A stretch of 64,000 nt of DNA from Colletes latitarsis (GCF_051014445.1 NC_135144.1:1488001-1552000); one strand, 5' to 3'; numbered from the stretch's first letter, positions 13,180 to 24,038 are shown. Made by a program: numbers and translations. Notes: generated from the letters alone by a model not told the origin.

Positions 13180-14214
13180 TTGGACAGAATTTTGACTTTC
13201 ATGATTTTAGCGAGAAGTCGTTTTTCTGCTCCGGGAACACGGATCCTGCTAAATTTTCGACGTGCATTTGTAGCTATTACGTGTAGCAACATGTGCAAAC
13301 TTTTAGAAAATCGCTCGTACGTCTCGTTTGGACAGAATTTGGCTTTCATGATTTTAGCGAGAAGTCGTTTTTCTGCTCGGGGAACACGGATCCTGCTAAA
13401 TTTTCGACGTGCATTTGTAGCTATTACGTGTAGCAACATGTGCAAACTTTTAGAAAATCGCTCGAACGTCTCGTTTGGACAGAATTTTGACTTTCATGAT
13501 TTCAGCGAGAAGTCGTTTTTCTGCTCGGGGAACACGGATCCTGCTTAATTTTCGACGTGCATTTGTAGCTATTACGTGTAGCAACATGTGCAAACTTTTA
13601 GAAAATCGCTCGTACGTCTCGACTGGACAGAATTTTGACTTTCATGATTTTAGCGAGAAGTCGTTTTTCTGCTCGGGGAACACGGATCCTGCTAAATTTT
13701 CGACGTGCATTTGTAGCTATTACGTGTAGCAACATGTGCAAGCTTTTAGAAAATCGCTCGTACGTCTCGTTTGGACAGAATTTTGACTTTCATGATTTTA
13801 GCGAGAAGTCGTTTTTCTGCTCGGGGAACACGGATCCTGCTACATTTTCGACGTGCATTTGTAGCTATTACGTGTAGCAACATGTGCAAACTTTTAGAAA
13901 ATCGTTCGTACGTCACGTTTGGACAGAATTTTGACTTTCATGATTTTAGCGAGAAGTCGTTTTTCTGCTCGGGGAACTCGGATCCTGCTAAATTTTCGAC
14001 GTGCATTTGTAGCTATTACGTGTAGCAACATGTGCAAACTTTTAGAAAATCGCTCGTACGTCTCGTTTGGGCAGAATTTTGACTTTCATGATTTTAGCGA
14101 GAAGTCGTTTTTCTGCTCGGGGAACACGGATCCTGCTAAATTTTCGACGTGCATTTGTAGCTATTACGTGTAGCAACATGTGCAAACTTTTAGAAAATCG
14201 CTCGTACGTCTCGT
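13180..14214 (+). repeat. 7-monomer sub-block, copy 2b
   Basis: This is the equivalent of the block at 6670 and carries its private GACTGG (near 13621) and CGTTCG (near 13904) changes. It adds new ones of its own: CGAACG near 13464, TACATTTT near 13841 and GTCACG near 13914. Confidence 0.85.
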
Positions 14215-17200
14215 TTGGACAGAATTTTGACTTTCATGATTTTAGCGAGAAGTCGTTTTTCTGCTCGGGGAACACGGATCCTGCTAAATTTTCGACGTGC
14301 ATTTGTAGCTATTACGTGTAGCAACATGTGCAAGCTTTTAGAAAATCGCTCGTACGTATCGTTTGGACAGAATTTTGACTTTCATGATTTTAGCGAGAAG
14401 TCGTTTTTCTGCTCGGGGAACACGGATCCTGCTAAATTTTCGACGTGCGTTTGTAGCTATTACGTGTAGCAACATGTGCAAACTTTTAGAAAATCGCTCG
14501 TACGTCTCGTTTGGACAGAATTTTGACTTTCATGATTTTAGCGAGATGTCGTTTTTCTACTCGGGGAACACGGATCCTGCTAAATTTTCGACGTTCATTT
14601 GTAGCTATTACGTGTAGCAACATGTGCAAACTTTTAGAAAATCGCTCGTACGTCTCGTTTGGATAGAATTTTGACTTTCATGATTTTAGCGAGAAGTCGT
14701 TTTTCTGCTCGGGGAACACGGATCCTGCTAAATTTTCGACGTGCATTTGTAGCTATTACGTGTAGCAACATGTGCAAACTTTTAGAAAATCGCTCGTACG
14801 TCTCGTTTGGACAGAATTTGGCTTTCATGATTTTAGCGAGAAGTCGTTTTTCTGCTCGGGGAACACGGATCCTGCTAAATTTTCGACGTGCATTTGTAGC
14901 TATTACGTGTAGCAACATGTGCAAACTTTTAGAAAATCGCTCGTACGTCTCGTTTGGACAGAATTTTGACTTTCATGATTTCAGCGAGAAGTCGTTTTTC
15001 TGCTCGGGGAACACGGATCCTGCTAAATTTTCGACGTGCATTTGTAGCTATTACGTGTAGCAACATGTGCAAACTTTTAGAAAATCGCTCGTACGTCTCC
15101 TTTGGACAGAATTTTGACTTTCATGATTTTAGCGAGAAGTCGTTTTTCTGCTCGGGGAACACGGATGCTGCTAAATTTTCGACGTGCATTTGTAGCTATT
15201 ACGTGTAGCAAAATGTGCAAACTTTTAGAAAATCGCTCGTACGTCTCGTTTGGACAGAATTTTGACTTTCATGATTTTAGCGAGAAGTCGTTTTTCTGCT
15301 CGGTGATCACGGATCCTGCTAAATTTTCGACGTGCATTTGTAGCTATTACGTGTAGCAACATGTGCAAACTTTTAGAAAATCGCTCGTACGTCTCGTTTG
15401 GACAGAATTTTGACTTTCATGATTTCAGCGAGAAGTCGTTTTTCTGCTCGGGGAACACGGATCCTGCTAAATTTTCGACGTGCATTTGTAGCTATTACGT
15501 GTAGCAACATGTGCAAACTTTTAGAAAATCGCTCGTACGTCTCCTTTGGACAGAATTTTGACTTTCATGATTTTAGCGAGAAGTCGTTTTTCTGCTCGGG
15601 GAACACGGATCCTGCTAAATTTTCGACGTGCATTTGTAGCTATTACGTGTAGCAACATGTGCAAACTTTTAGAAAATCGCTCGTACGTCTCGTTTGGACA
15701 GAATTTTGACTTTCATGATTTTAGCGAGATGTCGTTTTTCTGCTCGGGGAACACGGATCCTGCTAAATTTTCGACGTGCATTTGTAGCTATTACGTGTAG
15801 CAACATGTGCAAACTTTTAGAAAATCGCTCGTACGTCTTGTTTGGACAGAATTTTGACTTTCATGATTTTAGCGAGAAGTCGTTTTTCTGCTCGGGGAAC
15901 ACGGATCCTGCTAAATTTTCGACGTGCATTTGTAGCTATTACGTGTAGCAACATGTGCAAACTTTTAGAAAATCGCTCGTACGTCTCGTTTGGACAGAAT
16001 TTTGACTTTCATGATTTCATCGAGAAGTCGTTTTTCTGCTCGGGGAACACGGATCCTGCTAAATTTTCGACGTGCATTTGTAGCTATTACGTGTAGCAAC
16101 ATGTGCAAACTTTTAGAAAATCGCTCGTACGTCTCCTTTGGACAGAATTTTGACTTTCATGATTTTAGCGAGAAGTCGTTTTTCTGCTCGGGGAACACGG
16201 ATCCTGCTAAATTTTCGACGTGCATTTGTAGCTATTACGTGTAGCAACATGTGCAAACTTTTAGAAAATCGCTCGTACGTCTCGTTTGGGCAGAATTTTG
16301 ACTTTCATGATTTTAGCGAGAAGTCGTTTTTCTGCTCGGGGAACACGGATCCTGCTAAATTTTCGACGTGCATTTGTAGCTATTACGTGTAGCAACATGT
16401 GCAAACTTTTAGAAAATCGCTCGTACGTCTCGTTTGGACAGAATTTTGACTTTCATGATTTTAGCGAGAAGTCGTTTTTCTGCTCGGGGAACACGGATCC
16501 TGCTAAATTTTCGACGTGCATTTGTAGATATTACGTGTAGCAACATGTGCAAGCTTTTAGAAAATCGCTCGTACGTCTCGTTTGGACAGAATTTTGACTT
16601 TCATGATTTTAGCGAGAAGTCGTTTTTCTGCTCGGGGAACACGGATCCTGCTAAATTTTCGACGTGCGTTTGTAGCTATTACGTGTAGCAACATGTGCAA
16701 ACTTTTAGAAAATCGCTCGTACGTCTCGTTTGGACAGAATTTTGACTTTCATGATTTTAGCGAGATGTCGTTTTTCTACTCGGGGAACACGGATCCTGCT
16801 AAATTTTCGACGTTCATTTGTAGCTATTACGTGTAGCAACATGTGCAAACTTTTAGAAAATCGCTCGTACGTCTCGTTTGGACAGAATTTTGACTTTCAT
16901 GATTTTAGCGAGAAGTCGTTTTTCTGCTCGGGGAACACGGATCCTGCTAAATTTTCGACGTGCATTTGTAGCTATTACGTGTAGCAACATGTGCAAACTT
17001 TTAGAAAATCGCTCGTACGTCTCGTTTGGACAGAATTTTGACTTTCATGATTTTAGCGAGAAGTCGTTTTTCTGCTCGGGGAACACGGATCCTGCTAAAT
17101 TTTCGACGTGCATTTGTAGCTATTACGTGTAGCAACATGTGCAAACTTTTAGAAAATCGCTCGTACGTCTCGTTTGGACAGAATTTTGACTTTCATGATT

Positions 17201-20200
17201 TCAGCGAGAAGTCGTTTTTCTGCTCGGGGAACACGGATCCTGCTAAATTTTCGACGTGCATTTGTAGCTATTACGTGTAGCAACATGTGCAAACTTTTAG
17301 AAAATCGCTCGTACGTCTCCTTTGGACAGAATTTTGACTTTCATGATTTTAGCGAGAAGTCGTTTTTCTGCTCGGGGAACACGGATCCTGCTAAATTTTC
17401 GACGTGCATTTGTAGCTATTACGTGTAGCAACATGTGCAAACTTTTAGAAAATCGCTCGTACGTCTCGTTTGGACTGAATTTTGACTTTCATGATTTTAG
17501 CGAGAAGTCGTTTTTCTGCTCGGGGAACACGGATGCTGCTAAATTTTCGACGTGCATTTGTAGCTATTACGTGTAGCAAAATGTGCAAACTTTTAGAAAA
17601 TCGCTCGTACGTCTCGTTTGGACAGAATTTTGACTTTCATGATTTTAGCGAGAAGTCGTTTTTCTGCTCGGTGATCACGGATCCTGCTAAATTTTCGACG
17701 TGCATTTGTAGCTATTACGTGTAGCAACATGTGCAAACTTTTAGAAAATCGCTCGTACGTCTCGTTTGGACAGAATTTTGACTTTCATGATTTTAGCGAG
17801 AAGTCGTTTTTCTGCTCGGGGAACACGGATCCTGCTAAATTTTCGACGTGCATTTGTAGCTATTACGTGTAGCAACATGTGCAAACTTTTAGAAAATCGC
17901 TCGTACGTCTCGTTTGGACAGAATTTCGACTTTCATGATTTTAGCGAGAAGTCGTTTTTCTGCTCGGGGAAGCCGGATCCTGCTTAATTTTCGACGTGCA
18001 TTTGTAGCTATTACGTGTAGCAACATGTGCAAACTTTTAGAAAATCGCTCGTACGTCTCGTTTGGACAGAATTTTGACTTTCATGATTTTAGCGAGAAGT
18101 CGTTTTTCTGCTCGGGGAACACGGATCCTGCTAAATTTTCGACGCGCATTTGTAGCTATTACGTGTAGCAACATGTGCAAACTTTTAGAAAATCGCTCGT
18201 ACGTCTCGTTTGGACAGAATTTTGACTTTCATGATTTTAGCGAGAAGTCGTTTTTCTGCTCGGGGAACGCGGATCCTGCTAAATTTTCGACGTGCATTTG
18301 TAGCTATTACGTGTAGCAACATGTGCAAACTTTTAGAAAATCGCTCGTACGTCTCGTTTGGACAGAATTTTGACTTTCATGATTTTAGCGAGAAGTCGTT
18401 TTTCTGCTCGGGGAGCACGGATCCTGCTAAATTTTCGACGTGCATTTGTAGCTATTACGTGTAGCAACATGTGCAAGCTTTTAGAAAATCGCTCGTACGT
18501 CTCGTTTGGACAGAATTTTGACTTTCATGATTTTAGCGAGAAGTCGTTTTTCTGCTCGGGGAACACGGATCCTGCTAAATTTTCGACGTGCATTTGTAGC
18601 TATTACGTGTAGCAACATGTGCAAACTTTTAGAAAATCGCTCGTACGTCTCGTTTGGACAGAATTTTGACTTTCATGATTTTAGCGAGATGTCGTTTTTC
18701 TGCTCGGGGAACTCGGATCCTGCTAAATTTTCGACGTGCATTTGTAGCTATTACGTGTAGCAACATGTGCAAACTTTTAGAAAATCGCTCGTACGTCTCG
18801 TTTGGACAGAATTTTGACTTTCATGATTTTAGCGAGATGTCGTTTTTCTGCTCGGGGAACTCGGATCCTGCTAAATTTTCGACGTGCATTTGTAGCTATT
18901 ACGTGTAGCAACATGTGCAAACTTTTAGAAAATCGCTCGTACGTCTCGTTTGGGCAGAATTTTGACTTTCATGATTTTAGCGAGAAGTCGTTTTTCTGCT
19001 CGGGGAACACGGATCCTGCTAAATTTTCGACGTGCATTTGTAGCTATTACGTGTAGCAACATGTGCAAACTTTTAGAAAATCGCTCGTACGTCTCGTTTG
19101 GACAGAATTTTGACTTTCATGATTTTAGCGAGAAGTCGTTTTTCTGCTCGGGGAACACGGATCCTGCTAAATTTTCGACGTGCATTTGTAGCTATTACGT
19201 GTAGCAACATGTGCAAACTTTTAGAAAATCGCTCGTACGTCTCGTTTGGACAGAATTTTGACTTTCATGATTTTAGCGAGAAGTCGTTTTTCTGCTCGGG
19301 GAACACGGATCCTGCTAAATTTTCGACGTGCATTTGTAGCTATTACGTGTAGCAACATGTGCAAACTTTTAGAAAATCGCTCGTACGTCTCGTTTGGACA
19401 GAATTTTGACTTTCATGATTTTAGCGAGAAGTCGTTTTTCTGCTCCGGGAACACGGATGCTGCTAAATTTTCGACGTGCATTTGTAGCTATTACGTGTAG
19501 CAAAATGTGCAAACTTTTAGAAAATCGCTCGTACGTCTCGTTTGGACAGAATTTTGACTTTCATGATTTTAGCGAGAAGTCGTTTTTCTGCTCGGTGATC
19601 ACGGATCCTGCTAAATTTTCGACGTGCATTTGTAGCTATTACGTGTAGCAACATGTGCAAACTTTTAGAAAATCGCTCGTACGTCTCGTTTGGACAGAAT
19701 TTTGACTTTCATGATTTCAGCGAGAAGTCGTTTTTCTGCTCGGGGAACACGGATCCTGCTAAATTTTCGACGTGCATTTGTAGCTATTACGTGTAGCAAC
19801 ATGTGCAAACTTTTAGAGAATCGCTCGTACGTCTCCTTTGGACAGAATTTTGACTTTCATGATTTTAGCGAGAAGTCGTTTTTCTGCTCGGGGAACACGG
19901 ATCCTGCTAAATTTTCGACGTGCATTTGTAGCTATTACGTGTAGCAACATGTGCAAACTTTTAGAAAATCGCTCGTACGTCTCCTTTGGACAGAATTTTG
20001 ACTTTCATGATTTTAGCGAGAAGTCGTTTTTCTGCTCGGGGAACACGGATGCTGCTAAATTTTCGACGTGCATTTGTAGCTATTACGTGTAGCAAAATGT
20101 GCAAACTTTTAGAAAATCGCTCGTACGTCTCCTTTGGACAGAATTTTGACTTTCATGATTTTAGCGAGAAGTCGTTTTTCTGCTCGGTGAACACGGATCC

Positions 20201-22070
20201 TGCTAAATTTTCGACGTGCATTTGTAGCTATTGCGTGTAGCAACATGTGCAAACTTTTAGAAAATCGCTCGTACGTCTCGTTTGGACAGAATTTTGACTT
20301 TCATGATTTTAGCGAGAAGTCGTTTTTCTGCTCGGGGAACACGGATCCTGCTAAATTTTCGACGTGCATTTGTAGCTATTACGTGTAGCAACATGTGCAA
20401 ACTTTTAGAAAATCTCTCGTACGTCTCGTTTGGACAGAATTTTGACTTTCATGATTTTAGCGAGAAGTCGTTTTTCTGCTCGGGGAACACGGATCCTGCT
20501 AAATTTTCGACGTGCATTTGTAGCTATTACGTGTAGCAACATGTGCAAGCTTTTAGAAAATCGCTCGTACGTCTCGTTTGGACAGAATTTTGACTTTCAT
20601 GATTTTAGCGAGAAGTCGTTTTTCTGCTCGGGGAACACGGATCCTGCTAAATTTTCGACGTGCGTTTGTAGCTATTACGTGTAGCAACATGTGCAAACTT
20701 TTAGAAAATCGCTCGTACGTCTCGTTTGGACAGAATTTTGACTTTCATGATTTTAGCGAGATGTCGTTTTTCTACTCGGGGAACACGGATCCTGCTAAAT
20801 TTTCGACGTGCATTTGTAGCTATTACGTGTAGCAACATGTGCAAACTTTTAGAAAATCGCTCGTACGTCTCGTTTGGACAGAATTTTGACTTTCATGATT
20901 TTAGCGAGAAGTCGTTTTTCTGCTCGGGGAACACGGATCCTGCTAAATTTTCGACGTGCATTTGTAGCTATTACGTGTAGCAACATGTGCAAACTTTTAG
21001 AAAATCGCTCGTACGTCTCGTTTGGACAGAATTTTGACTTTCATGATTTTAGCGAGAAGTCGCTTTTCTGCTCCGGGAACACGGATCCTGCTAAATTTTC
21101 GACGTGCATTTGTAGCTATTACGTGTAGCAACATGTGCAAACTTTTAGAAAATCGCTCGTACGTCTCGTTTGGACAGAATTTGGCTTTCATGATTTTAGC
21201 GAGAAGTCGTTTTTCTGCTCGGTGAACACGGATCCTGCTAAATTTTCGACGTGCATTTGTAGCTATTACGTGTAGCAACATGTGCAAACTTTTAGAAAAT
21301 CGCTCGTACGTCTCGTTTGGACAGAATTTTGACTTTCATGATTTCAGCGAGAAGTCGTTTTTCTGCTCGGGGAACACGGATCCTGCTAAATTTTCGACGT
21401 GCATTTGTAGCTATTACGTGTAGCAACATGTGCAAACTTTTAGAAAATCGCTCGTACGTCTCGTTTGTGACAGAATTTTGACTTTCATGATTTTAGCGAG
21501 AAGTCGTTTTTCTGCTCGGGGAACACGGATCCTGCTAACTTTTCGACGTGCATTTGTAGCTATTACGTGTAGCAACATGTGCAAACTTTTAGAAAATCGC
21601 TCGTACGTCTCGTTTGGACAGAATTTTGACTTTCATGATTTTAGCGAGAAGTCGTTTTTCTGCTCGGGGAACACGGATCCTGCTAAATTTTCGACGTGCA
21701 TTTGTAGCTATTACGTGCAGCAACATGTGCAAACTTTTAGAAAATCGCTCGTACGTCTCGTTTGGACAGAATTTTGGCTTTCATGATTTTAGCGAGAAGT
21801 CGTTTTTCTGCTCGGTGAACACGGATCCTGCTAAATTTTCGACGTGCATTTGTACCTATTACGTGTAGCAACATGTGCAAACTTTTAGAAAATCGCTCGT
21901 ACGTCTCGTTTGGACAGAATTTTGACTTTCATGATTTTAGCGAGAAGTCGTTTTTCTGCTCGGGGAACACGGATCCTGCTAAATTTTCGACGTGCATTTG
22001 TAGCTATTACGTGTAGCAACATGTGCAAACTTTTAGAAAATCGCTCGAACGTCTCGTTTGGACAGAATTT
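14215..22070 (+). repeat. Rearranged right part of the satellite array
   Basis: Monomer variants known from the higher-order units recur here in shuffled combinations. A GAGATGTCG/CTACTCGG monomer appears near 14546, 16766 and 20762. A pair of monomers with GGATGCTGC then CAAAATGTG then GGTGATCAC recurs near 15166, 17534 and 19458, with a related pair near 20050; the spacings are multiples of 148. The series from 14215 is repeated about 2219 bp later (15 monomers minus one base) at 16434. TTCATTTG variants near 14594 and 16813 mark that pair. One monomer near 21468 has a 1-base T insertion (149 bp). This fits repeated unequal exchange on top of an older order. Confidence 0.8.
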
Positions 22071-22071
22071 G
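22066..22071. other. Satellite to macrosatellite junction
   Basis: The satellite stops at monomer position 54 and continues directly into the macrosatellite sequence beginning GTCTCTCTTT. The bases AATTT at 22066-22070 belong to both sides: the satellite reads GACAGAATTTT here, and the interior macro-unit joins read AAAAAATTTGTCTCTC (for example at 29099). Five bases of shared sequence and no target-site duplication suggest end joining or replication-template switching rather than clean transposition. Confidence 0.85.
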
Positions 22072-22531
22072 TCTCTCTTTATTATTGTATCTATTTTTTC
22101 AGAGGGTAACTAGGTTCGCCATCCCCTTCTTCATTTGGCTTATCTTCGTTTTCTTTCCTTCTTTCTTTCTTTATTTGAAATTTGAAAAGTCTATTATTAA
22201 CATTTATTAACTTAACCCAGACCTAACCAGACCACAATTCATCTTTCATATATTACTTCTAAATTCTTTCTTATTAATACTTTTCTGTATTAAAAAGTAA
22301 GTAGTCTTTCATGTGATGCTTATTCAACATTCTTACTACAGCTTGGTGTTGTTGTTGTTAATTGTTGATTCTTTTTTTTACCAAGAATAAAGTTATTTAA
22401 GAAGTTTATGCAGAAAATTTCACGTGAAAAATTTATTTTCTTAGAAAAGTACAACGTAGAACTATGATATGATATGTTGTTTGTTTATAAAATCATCAAT
22501 AACTACGTAGAAATATGGAATTATTAAAAAA
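22071..22531. repeat. AT-rich lead segment of U1
   Basis: This stretch is AT-rich, with a (CTTT)n pyrimidine tract near 22150-22173 and no gene that I can see. It is the only part of U1 clearly diverged from the other units (eight substitutions against 29099 onward). Equivalent segments start at 29099, 36773, 43812, 51489 and 59166. Confidence 0.8.
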
Positions 22532-23111
22532 GTAATTATTAACGTTTAAAGTTCCGTCGGTAAAATGCGCAAGATTTCGGGGGTATGTCTATTCCACTAA
22601 AAATGATTGTAATTGACCCCCGCAACCGCAAATAATTTTTCCAAAACGATTTGAATTGAATTTTTTTTTCCGTCGAACAACCGTTTTCACACCTTCTCGA
22701 ATTTTTTTCTAGAAAGTGGGTAGGATTTCTGTGGTATGTCTATTCACCAAAAATGATTCTAATTGACCCCCACAGCTAACAATATTTTTTTCAGAACGAT
22801 TTGAAATATTTTAATTTCGTCGAAAAATTTCACACCTTCTCGAATTTTTTTCTAGAAAGTGGGTAGGATTTCGAGGGTATGTGTCATTACACAATGACCA
22901 AAAATGATTGTAATTGACCCCCGCAACCGAAAATAATTTTTCCAAAACGATTTGAATTGAATTTTTTTTTCTCTGTCACCTAATTCGGTAAGGAATTTTT
23001 TTCTCGAAAATGCGTAGGATCTCGGGGGTATGTGTAATGACCAAAAATTATTGTAATTTACCCTCACAACCGAAAATAATTTTTTTAGAACGATTTGAAA
23101 AATTTTTTACC
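22532..23111 (+). repeat. Four degenerate modules of about 147 bp, direct orientation, U1
   Basis: A module with the landmarks GGTATGT, AATGATTGTAATTGACCC, ACCGAAAATAATTTTT and ACGATTTGAA occurs four times. The GGTAT landmark is at 22582, 22733, 22876 and 23027, giving spacings of 151, 143 and 151 bp. The first module is preceded by AACGTTTAAAGTTCCG, which is the inner part of the arm of the inverted-repeat element found at 25757-26940, so this is debris of the same family. The spacing is close to the 148-bp satellite period, but I see no sequence similarity between the two. Confidence 0.85.
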
Positions 23112-23577
23112 TCTTGTTTTATAGTTGTTCCTTCCGATCCATAGGCATAATTTATGAAAAATCTTTTAAATGTTTCATATAAATCTTGGCAAGAATTAAA
23201 TTTTCTGTAAAAAAAAATTAAATAAATTTGTTCTCTGCCTTCTCTAGAAAAGAAAAAATTAAATGAGATGAAATCTTATACATTACATGCTTACTTAAAT
23301 CGCATTGAAAACGAATACCACAAATGTTTCAGAATAATCTGCAAAATGGTCTCACTCGCAAAGGGTTAATTGAGAAATAAATGTTTGGTAATTGAAAACA
23401 GGTAAGCAGGTTATTAACCAGCTGTTTTTTTCGCTAAGACAAATTGAAAACTCGGTTCTAACAAGGAAAAGTTGGAATGGTACCCGGTTTTGGGTTAGGT
23501 TTTACTTTAAGATATGTATTATTAAAGTTATTACAGGTACTATTTTCAGAAATAGAACTATATTCTATTCACCACTA
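23112..23577. other. AT-rich spacer of U1, no gene seen
   Basis: This AT-rich sequence has a splice-donor-like ACAGGTAAGC at 23398-23407 and no other feature that I can support. The 88-codon frame running through it uses a TTG start and ends across the tRNA-like sequence, so I do not treat it as a gene. The same spacer is present in all units. Confidence 0.6.
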
Positions 23578-23674
23578 ATCAGCGTGGCCGTGAGTGATAA
23601 GGTGTTTGCCTGCAAGTTCGAGCTTCTTCTTTTGCTCTGCAGATTCGAACCCTGGTAGAACAAATCTTTTTTTT
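23578..23674 (+). pseudogene. tRNA-like sequence with A box, B box and T8 run (U1)
   Basis: TGGCCGTGAGTGATAAGG at 23585-23602 resembles the D-arm and A box of serine or leucine class II tRNAs (TGGCCGAGTGGTTAAGG) with a small insertion. GATTCGAACCC at 23642-23652 matches the B box GGTTCGANNCC with one mismatch. The spacing fits a long-variable-arm tRNA or a tRNA-derived SINE head. A T8 run at 23667-23674, the normal Pol III terminator signal, follows the expected 3-prime end directly. The acceptor stem does not pair and the anticodon stem is broken, so a working tRNA is unlikely. A tRNA pseudogene or SINE remnant that could still be transcribed by Pol III is the best reading. It is not clear whether a SINE body is attached, as I recognise none downstream. 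Confidence 0.5.
23667..23674 (+). terminator. T8 run, possible Pol III terminator (U1)
   Basis: Eight T residues, then A and T6, start 15 bases after the B-box match of the tRNA-like sequence. Runs of four or more T on the non-template strand terminate Pol III. The surroundings are AT-rich, so a chance run is possible. The same run is present in every unit. Confidence 0.4.
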
Positions 23675-24010
23675 ATTTTTTCAATCATATTTTCGTACAA
23701 TCGTACATAACATGTGACATTATATTTTTGTATGCCCTTCGAATATTTCTTTTTTTTAAAGTTGAATTTAACCAAAATTACATTTATAACATAATATGTT
23801 ATTTTCAATGTACGAAGTACATGAATCTGGATGGTACTTTTCGTAAAAACAGTCAAAACATAAAAATTTCAAGCACCACGTGCATCTAACGAAAGTTCTG
23901 TTTTCACAGAAATTACAAAATTTTCTATTTAATGATGATGATGGAATGGAATGACCGCTTCATTTACATTGATAAAATGTGAACCTTTTTTTGGATAGTC
24001 GTACCTCGTA

Positions 24011-24038
24011 CTTTTTACCTTATACTTGAGGTAAAAAG
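24011..24038. other. Perfect 10-bp hairpin, 8-nt loop (U1)
   Basis: CTTTTTACCT (24011-24020) and AGGTAAAAAG (24029-24038) are exact reverse complements separated by TATACTTG. No T run or known protein site explains it. Copies lie at 31681, 38720, 46401, 54078 and 61755. Confidence 0.6.

Larger units (their letters stand above)
7981..14490 (+). repeat. Higher-order repeat copy 2, 44 monomers, 6510 bp
   Basis: This is the head-to-tail second copy of the preceding higher-order unit and begins where the first ends. It is 296 bp (two monomers) longer because it has additional monomers with an AACTCGG variant between about 11109 and 11404. Differences from copy 1 include AATTATGAC near 9639, CTTGTACG near 9911, CTCCTTTAG near 10069, CGAACG near 13464, TACATTTT near 13841 and GTATCG near 14357. 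The register then breaks: the next monomer carries GAGATGTCG and CTACTCGG rather than the CTGGGAG start, so no third full copy follows. Confidence 0.87.
1..22070 (+). repeat. 148-bp satellite array, 148 full monomers plus two partial ones
   Basis: This is one continuous head-to-tail tandem array with no interruption by other sequence. Setting the monomer start at CAACATGTGC, complete monomers run from 118 to 22016. Their total of 21899 bp equals 148 monomers of 148 bp, less six 1-base deletions, plus one 1-base insertion. The first partial monomer (1-117) is monomer positions 32-148 and the last (22017-22070) is positions 1-54. Monomers differ by a few substitutions each. The consensus is about 41% GC with 11 CpGs and one GGATCC at positions 103-108. 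It has no protein-coding logic: 148 is not a multiple of 3, so every frame shifts at each monomer and the roughly 84-codon frames start again every 148 bp with near-identical peptides. Arrays like this usually mark centromeric, pericentromeric or subtelomeric heterochromatin, but the location here is inference. Confidence 0.98.

Noticed and set aside
1..22070. CRISPR array
   Set aside because: The whole 148-bp unit is repeated with no unique spacers, and the surroundings are eukaryotic.
270..22113. More than a hundred overlapping frames of 66-133 codons on both strands in the satellite (peptides like MDRILTF...ICSYYV)
   Set aside because: They restart every 148 bp with the same peptide in a shifting frame, overlap each other and end at the same repeat TAG. 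They are by-products of a repeat whose length is not a multiple of three.
22852..23067. 71-codon minus-strand frame in U1 and U2
   Set aside because: It lies within the degenerate modules and exists only because U1 and U2 lack a 7-bp stretch; it is absent as such in U3-U6.
22532..23111. Common origin of the 147-bp modules and the 148-bp satellite
   Set aside because: The periods are alike, but comparing landmarks by eye on both strands shows no shared sequence.
23392..23658. 88-codon plus-strand frame and 93-codon minus-strand frame around the tRNA-like sequence
   Set aside because: The plus frame has a non-ATG start and runs into the tRNA-like boxes. The minus frame is lysine-rich low-complexity translation of AT-rich DNA. 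No family motif is seen.
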